Below are positions 55,941 to 64,000 of a stretch of 64,000 bases of DNA, piece after piece. Every line of letters begins with the position of its first letter. Within the stretch, counting starts at the first letter, position 1. The DNA is from Tolypeutes matacus. Taxonomy: Eukaryota; Chordata; Mammalia; Cingulata; Chlamyphoridae. The DNA is taken from positions 7,566,588-7,630,587 of the forward strand of contig JAKSZT010054324.1 in the NCBI GenBank assembly GCA_026826555.1, read 5' to 3'. A program made the translations under genes and the position numbers. The notes under the pieces were generated by a model. It saw only the letters and a list, made by a program, of their open reading frames with translations. It searched no databases and was not told the origin of the DNA.

Positions 55941-56720
55941 TTCTTTCCACCCAGGTCAGATTGCTACCCTAGCCTGGGCTCCAGCCTCACCCCTGGCAGG
56001 GAGGAAGCTGGGGGGACTTTTACCAGCCTCTCTGGGCAGCTGTAGTTGCTTTTGGCCCCCACAGACTAGATTCTTGTGCACAGCTGTGGCTACATCCCTG
56101 TCCCTGATAGGACAGGAGGGGGACACTGCTTCCTCAGTCTCTCTGGGAAACCGTAGGATCTTTCAGCCTACATGGACAAGATTGTTGGGCATACCTGTAG
56201 CTCCAACCCAGCCCCTAACAGGGCAGGAGGAGGGGCAGTACTTCCTCAGCCTCTCTGGGTAACTGAAGTTGCTTTTGGCCCACACAGGCTAGTTTGTTGG
56301 GCACACCTGTGGCTACATCCCTGCCCTCAATAGGTCAGGAATGAGGGTGGTACTTCCTCAGCCTCTCAGGTAACTGCAGGCAGGGGAGGAGGGGGCCTGT
56401 GGTTCCTCAGTTTATCTGGGCAACTGTGGTCAGTTTTGGCCAAGACTTAGTTTACTGCCCATGTCTGCTGCTCCTTCCCTACCCCAGGCATGGGAAGAAA
56501 GTGTGTGGAGCTTCATCAGTTTCTGCGGGCAACTCCAGATGGTCTTGGACAGCACAGCTTGGATTATTGCACAGGACTGCAGCTCTTTCCCCACCCCTGA
56601 TAGTGGAAAAAGGTGGGAAAAGCTTCATTGGTTCCTGGGGCAATGCAGGCAGCTTTAGCCTCCACAGCTTATAATACTAACCACATCTTTGGCTCCTACT
56701 CTGCCCTCAGGAAGGGAGAA
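55941..56720 (+). repeat. L1 5' UTR tandem monomers (~110 bp)
   Basis: The unit start 'cagcctctctggg' or a variant recurs at 56,024, 56,135, 56,247, 56,359, 56,408, 56,517 and 56,626 (spacings 111, 112, 112, 49, 109, 109). An earlier degraded unit lies at about 55,941-56,023. Each unit carries 'tttggcc', 'ttgggcacacctgtggct' and 'ccctgccc..acaggaggag' segments. The 49-base spacing shows one shortened unit. Tandem 5' UTR promoters are known in rodent L1, so by analogy this is a promoter array. Confidence 0.8.
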
Positions 56721-56879
56721 AGGGCAAGACACAGATGAAAAAGAGCTAAAAAAATTTCAGATTGTCTAAACACGAGCCATTACAAAGTTCCAAAATAAAT
56801 TGAATCAAGTATCTAAGAAGAGCTGTAGCACAAAGCCAATCAAATAGAGAGCCATATATTAAAGAGAAAAACTGAGCCC

Positions 56880-57840
56880 AGAATAAATACACTAAGAAAA
56901 TCAGATGCCAAGACACAAACAAAACTTACAATCCATACTAAGAAACAGAAGGATATGTCTCAAAGAAACAAACTAAACCTCCAGATGATGTAAAGGAGTC
57001 GAGACAACTAATCACAGATGATCAAACATATCTCCATAATAAATTCAATGAGGTGGCTAAAGAGATTAAGGATATTAAGAAGACACTAGGTGAGCACAAA
57101 GAAGAATCTGAAAGAATATATAGAAGAATAGCAGATCTTATGGGAATGAAAGGCACAATAAATAAAGTTAAAAATACACTGGAGGCATATAACAGCAAAT
57201 TTGAAGAGGCAAGAGAAAGGATCAGTGAGCTTGAAGACAGGCCTCTGAAAGCAAACACAAAAAAGAACAGATAAAAGAATGGAAAAAATTGAACAGGGTC
57301 TCAGGGAACTAAATGTTAGCAAGAGACACACAAACATTCATGTCATGGGTGTCTCAGAAAAAGAAGAGATGGGAAAAGTGGCAGAAGGAATATTTGAAGT
57401 AATACTGGTAGAAAATAGGACAAAGATATCTGAGTCCAAGAAGCACAATGAATACAAATATGAATAAATCTGAATAGAGCTACTCCAAGACACTAACCAA
57501 AATGTCATATGCCAAAGAGAAGAAGAGAATTCTGAAAACAGCAAGAGAAAAATGATACACTATATATAAGGGATGCCCAAGAAGATTCATGCTGATTTCT
57601 CATCAGAAACCGTAGAGACAAGAAGTCAGTGGTATGATATATTTAAGATACTGAAAGAGGAAAACTGCCAGCCAAGAATCTTATTCATTGGGCAAGATTG
57701 TCTTTCAAAACTGAGGGTGAATTTAGAATATTCACAGATGAACAGAACCTGAGTGAGTTTGTAACCCAAAGACCAGCCTTATAGGAAATACTAAAGGGAG
57801 TTCTAGAGTCTGAAAAGAAAAGACAGGAGAGAGAGGCTTG
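56880..57840 (+). pseudogene. L1 ORF1 remnant (copy A)
   Basis: L1 ORF1p is the RNA-binding chaperone of L1 particles. The coiled-coil part is best preserved at 57,053-57,274 (73 codons, e.g. NTLEAYNSKFEEARERISELED). The RRM part lies at 57,279-57,467 ('NIHVMGVSEKEE'), and the C-terminal RNA-binding domain at 57,570-57,840 is recognisable only across shifted frames and stops. Not functional. Confidence 0.85.
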
Positions 57841-57954
57841 GAAAAGAGTCTAGAAATGAAGATTACCAGTAAAAGTAACTAAAAGTATAAAAAGTGTAAA
57901 AAGATTGGTGAAAAGAAGATATGACAGATAAAACCCAAAGGTTAAAATGGGTGA

Positions 57955-58925
57955 AGTAAGAATTGCCTTTACAGTAATAACGGTGAATATTAATGGATTA
58001 AACTCCCCAATCAAAAGACAAAGACTGATAAAATGGATGAGAAAGTATGAGCCATTTATATGCTATCTACAAGAGACTCACCTAGACTCATGGGTACAAA
58101 TAGATTGAAAGTGAAAGGCTAAAAAAAGATATTCCATTCATGCAATAACTGCCCCCCCGCCCAAAGAAACTCGAGTAGCCATACTTACATCAATTGAAAT
58201 AGGATTTAAAAGTAAAGGAGTTATTAGAGACAAGGAAAACTCACGGGGTGCATCAAAGGCAGTGCTGAGATGGAAATTTATAGCCCTCAATGCATACATT
58301 AAAAAAGAAGAAAGAACTAAAATCAATGACCTAACTAAAAAGCTGAGGCAACTAGAAAAAGAAGAACAAACTATTCACAAAGCAAGCAGAAGGAATGAAA
58401 TAACAAAAATCAGAGCCAAAATAAATGAAATTGAGGAAAAAAAACAATAGAGTGAATTACAAAATTGATAAACCTTTAGCTAGATTGACCAAGAAAAATA
58501 GAGACAAGGTACAAATAAAATGAAAAATGTGAGGGGGGTGGTCATTATTGACAGAAATAAAAGGAAACATAAGAGGATACTATGAACAACTGTGCTTTCA
58601 CAAACTAACAACAAACAATAATGTAGATGAAATCAGAAAAATTCCTAGAAGCATACAGACAACCTACACTGACCCTAGAAGAAATGGAAGACTTCAAGAA
58701 GCCAATCACAAATAAAGGGATTTAAACAGTCATGAAAACTCTTCCCAAAATGAAAAACTCCGGACCAGATGGCTTTACAAGTGAATTCTACAAAATATTC
58801 AAAAATTTAATACCAAACTTACTCAAACTCTTTAAAAAAATTGGAAAGGAGGGAACACTGCCAAACTCATTTTATGTAGCCAACACCATCCTAATTCCAA
58901 AGTCAAATAAAGATATTATGATAAA
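57955..58925 (+). pseudogene. L1 ORF2 remnant, endonuclease to early RT (copy A)
   Basis: The start is 'acagtaataacggtgaatattaatgg', which encodes the beginning of the endonuclease domain. It is readable to about 58,232, then jumps to linker text at 58,240 ('gcatcaaaggcagtgctgag'), losing several hundred bases. Linker and early RT follow: 62 codons at 58,262-58,450 and 65 codons at 58,732-58,929, the latter with '[11 protein letters not shown]' and 'ILIPKSNKD'. It stops before the RT catalytic motif, so no catalytic centre remains. Confidence 0.85.
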
Positions 58926-59527
58926 ATAATGTTACAAATAAAAATAAAACAAGAAAAAAAAAAAAAAAGAATGTTAGAGAGGGACATAGCCTAAGGCTGA
59001 CCAGCTTTTAACCCACAAATTTGATCTGCTGTGTCCCACAAGCCATTCCAGGCCAGGTGAGGCTGTCCCACTGTTTGCCTTGGGAGCCAGTAAGAGACTG
59101 AAGAGATCTTACCCTCTCAATCTCCCTCTCTACTGACTGGGACTCGTTGTTGAGGACACAGGTAGGAGTAGAATTATTTCCTACCCAGGAAAAGGAAGGG
59201 GGCTGCCAGCAAAGGTTAGAGAACTGCCTCTGAGAAAGTTTGAATTACAAGGCTCTTAGCCTCCAGGTAGGATCCTCTATCACATTGATCTGGTCCTTGT
59301 TGCAGCAAATACACTCCAATCAGGCAAAAAGCATTGTCTACTAGCAGACCAAGGAAGTGCACGTGAGGAAATTAAAAGTAAGAGAGACTTTTTCTGGCCT
59401 TTACAGTCTCCCTCTCCAAGGCCCTTGGGAGTGGGTCTGCAAACCATTACTGGGTCCAGAGCCCAGTTTTGAGCAACTAACAGGGACAATCCTAAAGACC
59501 CAGATCAGGTTAAACCAAGAATCAAGA

Positions 59528-60596
59528 ATGGCAGTAACACTCAGCCACCTGCCACTAAATCCAAAAGAGAGAGAAATTGAGCATCTGAGTAAATTCACCA
59601 TCCTACTTAGTTGCCTAGACATCAGCAAAAAAATTACAAACCATACTAAGAAAATGGAGGAAATGGCTAAAGAAAAGGAATATATCAAAGCCTCAGAAGA
59701 GACACAGGATTTGAGACAACTAATCAATAAGATGCACACAAATTTCCAAAATCAACTTTATGAGTTGAAAGACAATATGGCTAAAGGGATAAAGGACATC
59801 AAGAGACAGTGAGTGAGCACAAAGAAGAATTTGAAATCCTGAAAAGAAAAGTAACAGAGCTCATGGGAATGAAAGACATGACAGGTGAGATAAAAAACAC
59901 ATTAGAGGCATACAACAACAGATTCAAAATGTTAGAAGAAAGAATAAATGATATAGAAGACAGAACAGCTGAGATTGAGAAAAGAATAGAGAGAGGAAAG
60001 AATGGAAATAATTCAGCAGAGACTCAGGGAGTTGAATGATAACAATGAAACACAACAACATATGTGTCATGACAGTTCCAGAAGGATAAAAGAAGGGAAA
60101 AGGGGCAGAAAGAGTATTTTAGGAAATAATGGCTGAAAATTTCCCAACTCTTATGAAAAAAATGAACTTACATGTCCAAGAAGTGCAGCGTACTCTAATC
60201 AGAATAAATCTGAATAGACCTACTCCAAGACACATACTATTCAGAATGTCCAACCTCAAAGATAAAGAGAAAATTCTGAGAGCAGCAAGGGAGAAGCAAA
60301 CCATCACATTCAAGGGATGCCCAGTAAGAATTAGTGCAGATTTCTCATCAGAAACCATGGAGGCAAGAAGAGAGTGGTATGATACAATAGGATGCTGAAA
60401 GAGAAAAACTGCCAGCTGAGAATTCTTTATCCAGCAAAATTGTCCTCCAGATATGAAGGTTGGTTTAAAATATTCACAAATGAACAGAAACTAAGAGAGT
60501 TCATAAGAAAGAATCCACCTGTGCAGGAAATATTAAAGGGAGTCTTAGAGCCTGAAATAAAAAGGAGAGAGAGGCTTGGAGGAGGTTATAGAAGAT
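59528..60596 (+). pseudogene. L1 ORF1 remnant (copy B)
   Basis: Readable in four shifted blocks: N-terminus and coiled coil from Met 59,528 to a stop at 59,812; coiled coil 59,809-60,039 (ends IEDRTAEIEKRIERG); RRM 60,129-60,398 (INLNRPTPRHILFRM); C-terminal domain 60,392-60,598 (ILYPAKLSSRYEGW). Total length is near that of intact ORF1p (~340 residues), so damage is by small indels rather than large loss. Better preserved than copy A. Confidence 0.9.
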
Positions 60597-60689
60597 AAGA
60601 ATAACAGAAATGATAACCAAAAAGAGTAAAACGACGGCTGAAAATAAGTATGACATATGAAAACCAAAGAATAAAATAATGGAAGCAAA

Positions 60690-62870
60690 TGCTGGTTCTT
60701 TGAGAAGGTCAATAAAATTTACATACCCTTAGCTAGACTATCAAAGGAAAAAAGAGAGAAGATGCAAATAAATAAAACCAGAAATGAAAGGGAGGATGTT
60801 ATGACTGATGCCACAGAAATAAAGAGGATCATAAGAGGTTATTATGAGAAACTGTATGCCAACAAACTAGGCAACCTAGATCAAATGGACAAATTCTCAG
60901 AAATGCACAAACAACCTACACTGACGCTACAAGAAACACAAGAACTTAACAAACCAATCACATTTAGAGAGATTGAAAAAGTCATCACAAATTTCCCAAC
61001 AAAGAAAATTCCAGGACAAGATGTCTTCATAGGTGAATTCTACCATGCATTTTGAGAAGAATTAACACAAATCTTGTTTAAACTCTTCCAAAAAAATTGA
61101 AGAGGAGAGAAAATTACCCGATACATTTTATGGCATCACCTTTATACCAAAGCCAAATAAAGACAGTACAAGAAAAGAAAATTCCAGACCAGTCTCTCTA
61201 ATGAACATAGATGCAAAAATTCTCAAAAAAAAAAAAAAATCTTGCAGATAGACTCCAACAGCATATCAAATGACTTAAACACCACGACCAAGTGGGATTT
61301 ATTCCTGGTATGCAAGGGTGGTTAAACATAAGAAAATCTATTAACATAATACACCACATTAACAAATTTAATGAAAAAAAAAAAAAAAACCACACGTGAT
61401 CATCTTGATCCATTGCAGAAAAGATGTTTGACAAAATCCAGCATCCTTTCTTGATAAAAACACTTCAAAAGATAGGAATAAAAGGAAAATTCCTCAATAT
61501 GATAAAGGGCATATATGAAAAACCCAAAGCCAACATCGTACTCAATGGGGAGAGATTGAGAGCTTTCCCTTTAAGATTAGGAAGACTACAAGGATAGTGA
61601 CCACTGTCACCATTGTTATTAAACATTGTGCTAGAAGTTCTAGCTAGAGCAATTAGACAAGAAAAAAATGCATCTAAATAAGAAAAGAAGACATAAAACT
61701 CTCACTGTTCATGGATGACATGATCACATATTTAGAAAATTATAAAATGTCTATGACAGAGCTACTTGAGCTAATAAACAAGTTCAGTAAGGTGGCAGGT
61801 ACAAGATCAACATGCAACTTTCCATTTATGACAGCAACAAAAACCCTCAAATACCTAGGAATAAATTTAATGAAAGAACTATAGGATCTATATGCAGAAA
61901 ACCACAAACCAATGCTAAAAGAAATCAATGAAGACCTAAACAAATGGAAAGAGATTCTGTGTTCATGGATTGGAAGACTAAATATTGTGAAGTTGTCAGT
62001 CCTGCCCAACCTGATTTATAGATTCAATGCGATACCAATTAAACTTCCAACAGCCTACTTTACAGAAATAGAAAAGCCAATTACCAAATTCATTTGGAAG
62101 GGGAAGTGCACCCAAATAGACAAAAGCATTCTAAAAAAGAAGAGAGACATGGGAGGAATTTCACTGCCTGACCTTGAAACATATTACAAAGCTACAGTGG
62201 TCAAAACAGCATGGTATTGGCATAAAGATAGACACATCAATCAGTGGAATAGAATTGAGAGTCCAGAAATAAACCTTCACCTCAGTGGCCAACTGGTTTA
62301 TGACAAACCTACCAAAGCCATGTTAATGGGATAAAATAATCTCTTCAACAAATGGTGCTAGAAGAACTGGATACCCATAACCAAAAGAATGAAAGAGAAC
62401 CCCTATCTCACTCCCTATGCAAGAATCAACTCCAAATGGATCAAAGTCCTAAATATAAAAACCAGGACCATAAAACTACAGAATAAAATGTAGGGAAACA
62501 TCTTCAAGACCTTGTAGTAGGTGGTGGTTTCTTGGACCTTATACCCAAAGCACGTGCAACAAAAGAAAATATAGATAAATGGGACCTCCCCAAAATTAAA
62601 CACTTTTGCACTTCTAAGGACTTTGGCAAAAGGATGAAAAGGCAGCTGACTCAGTGGGAAAAAATATTTGGAAATCTCATATCTGATAAGGGTTTAATAT
62701 CCATGCTATATAAAGAGATGCTACAACTCCACAATAAAAAGATAAACAACCCGATTAAAAAATGGACAAAAGATTTGAATATATATTTGTCCGAAGAAGA
62801 ACTACAAATACCAAAAAACAAAAACAAAAACAAAAAAAAAGCCATGAAAAAATATGCAGCATCAACCTGA
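60690..62870 (+). pseudogene. L1 ORF2 remnant without endonuclease (copy B)
   Basis: The RT N-terminal part is readable at 60,762-61,055 (TDATEIKRIIRGYYEKLYANK; PITFREIEKVITNFPTKK). The finger/palm region is broken by A-runs at 61,224-61,238 and 61,375-61,389. A double stop replaces the Cys of the QGCPLSP-type motif near 61,594. The catalytic loop is FMDDM at 61,708-61,722, with Met for the usual Ala but both Asp kept. The C-terminal part is open for 140 codons at 61,912-62,334 ([20 protein letters not shown]). The frame at 62,532-62,870 continues it to the end. Not functional. Confidence 0.9.
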
Positions 62871-63460
62871 TTAAAGAAATGCAAGTCAAAGCTACAATGA
62901 GATATCATTTCACACCTATTAGAATGGCCACTATTAAAAACACCAAAACTAGAAGTATTGGAGAGGATGTGGAGAGATAGGAACACTCATGCACTGTTGG
63001 TGGGAATGTAGAATGGTACAGCCACTGTGGAGGATTGTTTGGCAGTTCCTAAAGAAATTGAATATAGATTTGCCATGTGACCTGGCAATACCACTACTGG
63101 GTATATAACCAGAAGAACTGAGAGCAGTGACATGAATGGACATCTGCACACCAATGTTCATAGTGGCATTATTCATGATTGCCAAAAGATGGAAACAACC
63201 CAGTTGTCTACCAACCAATGAATGGATAAACAAACTGTGGTGTATACACATGATGGAATATTATGCAGCTGTAAGAAAAAATGAAGTCATAAAGCATATG
63301 GCAACATGTATGAGCTTGGAGGCCATTATGTTAAGTGAAGTAAGCCAGACACCAAAGGACAAATACTGTATGACTCTGCTACTGTGAACTAAATATATTT
63401 GTAATCTCATGGATTTAATAACTTGAATATGGGTCACCAGAAAACAGAATGTTACAGGAT
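62871..63460 (+). other. L1 3' UTR (copy B)
   Basis: 'gatatcatttcacacctattagaatggcc', 'ggagaggatgtggagag', 'cagccactgtggagg', 'aatggataaacaaactgtggtg' are standard L1 3' UTR phrases. The end lacks a clear poly(A) and runs into copy C. Confidence 0.8.
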
Positions 63461-63474
63461 CGAAAGCTGATTAT

Positions 63475-64000
63475 ATCCAGATTTATTTGCAGATTTAATG
63501 CAATCCTGATAAAAATTCCAACAGCGTTTTTTAAAGAAATGGAAAAGCCAGTTATCAGATTTATTTGGAAGGGTAAGGGACCCTGAATACCCAGAAACAT
63601 CTTAAAAGGAAAAACGAAGTTGGAGGATTCTCATCTCCTGACTTTAAATCATATTAGCAACAGTGGTAAAAACTGCATGGTACTAATGTTGGAGAGGATG
63701 TGGAGGAATAGGAACCCTCATCCACTGCTGGTGGGACTGTGGTATGGTCCAGCCACTGTGGAGGACAGTTTGGCGGTTCCTCAGAAAACTAGCAATAGAT
63801 CTTCCATATGATCCAGCAATTCCACTGCTGGGTATATACCCAGAAGAACTGAAAACAAAATTACAAACAGATATATGCACACCAATGTTTATTGCGGCAT
63901 TGTTCACCATTGCCAAAAGTTGGAATCAGCCCCGGTGCCCATCAACAGACGAATGGATAAGCAAAATGTGGCACATACATACAATGGAATATTACTCAGC
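63475..64000 (+). mobile_element. L1 with ORF2-to-3' UTR deletion, cut by the window edge (L1 copy C)
   Basis: It starts in ORF2 C-terminal text ('agatttaatgcaatcctgataaaaattcc', FIWKGKG-like codons at 63,560). At about 63,685 it jumps to the 3' UTR ('ttggagaggatgtggaggaatagg'), skipping the rest of ORF2. The 3' UTR then runs to the window end. It is more regular than the copy B 3' UTR, so it may be a younger or separate insertion. Confidence 0.8.

Larger units (their letters stand above)
55455..58966 (+). mobile_element. L1 with tandem-monomer 5' UTR (L1 copy A)
   Basis: It probably keeps the true L1 5' start: 'gcaagatggtagc' at 55,462-55,474 places a YY1-type AAGATGG close to the start, as in other mammalian L1s. 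Order: leader 55,455-55,940, ~110-bp monomers to about 56,720, ORF1 remnant, ORF2 endonuclease remnant with an internal deletion near 58,235, RT fragment stopping at 58,925, then an A-rich segment with AATAAA-like motifs and A16 at 58,951-58,966. The rest of RT, the C-terminal region and the 3' UTR are missing. It is dead: frames are broken throughout. Confidence 0.8.
58970..63460 (+). mobile_element. L1 lacking the endonuclease region (L1 copy B)
   Basis: It follows copy A directly. A 5' UTR of ~560 bases without monomers precedes ORF1 (from 59,528). After ORF1 the text passes at about 60,690 straight into the linker/RT start of ORF2, skipping the endonuclease. RT, C-terminal region and 3' UTR follow, with stops, frameshifts and poly(A) tracts. 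The end near 63,460 abuts copy C. Confidence 0.8.

Noticed and set aside
61708..61722. Active L1 reverse transcriptase, because the DD pair is kept
   Set aside because: Stops, frameshifts and A-runs break the frame on both sides of the motif and the endonuclease is missing.
1..64000. CRISPR arrays, operons, phage or other prokaryotic systems
   Set aside because: No regularly spaced palindromic repeats and no dense coding. The interspersed MIR, L2, L1 and MaLR content is mammalian.

Overview
This window looks like nuclear DNA of a placental mammal, most likely a xenarthran and best an armadillo. The clearest marker is a dimeric tRNA-Ala-like SINE at 13,176-13,407, in minus orientation with a poly(T) head, which fits the DAS-SINE family of Dasypus. 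The xenarthran-style L1 3' ends and the many MIR, L2, MER5 and MaLR fossils agree with this. A 10-N gap at 36,089-36,098 points to a draft assembly.

I find no intact protein-coding gene, exon chain, rRNA, tRNA gene or CRISPR array. The open frames are chance frames, translations of simple repeats, or broken L1 ORF1/ORF2. The window reads as intergenic or deep intronic DNA.

Layout. 0-4 kb: a 1.5-kb L1-type 3'-end insertion with a perfect 16-bp target-site duplication, then L2 and MIR. 4-10 kb: nested old repeats (a MER5A inside an LTR inside an unnamed ancient repeat), a good CTCF-core match at 7.6 kb, and a CA-rich imperfect tandem array at 9.0-9.3 kb. 10-20 kb: MIRs, the DAS-SINE, a long L2 tail, and an MLT1 LTR split by a 548-bp lineage-specific LTR with near-identical 5-bp duplications. 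20-31 kb: the least repetitive part, holding the best candidate regulatory element (22.06-22.83 kb) and two weaker ones. 31-43 kb: MLT1 LTRs (one inside a MIR), the assembly gap, a MaLR internal region joined to its 5' LTR, and a second copy of the L1-type 3' end. 43-55 kb: MIRs, a Charlie MITE, a U6 snRNA::L1 chimeric insertion, an L1 with twin-priming 5' inversion, a probable retrocopy tail, and an MLT1. 55.4-64 kb: three L1 elements in a row on the plus strand. The first has a 5' UTR made of ~110-bp tandem monomers, and all three carry internal deletions.

The most interesting items are retrotransposition by-products (U6::L1 chimera, twin-priming inversion, a possible premature-polyadenylation L1, an endonuclease-less L1, modular 3' and 5' L1 UTRs) and the candidate conserved element near 22.5 kb. 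All family names come from pattern recognition, not a database search. Boundaries of old repeats are good to about 10-30 bases unless duplications are given.
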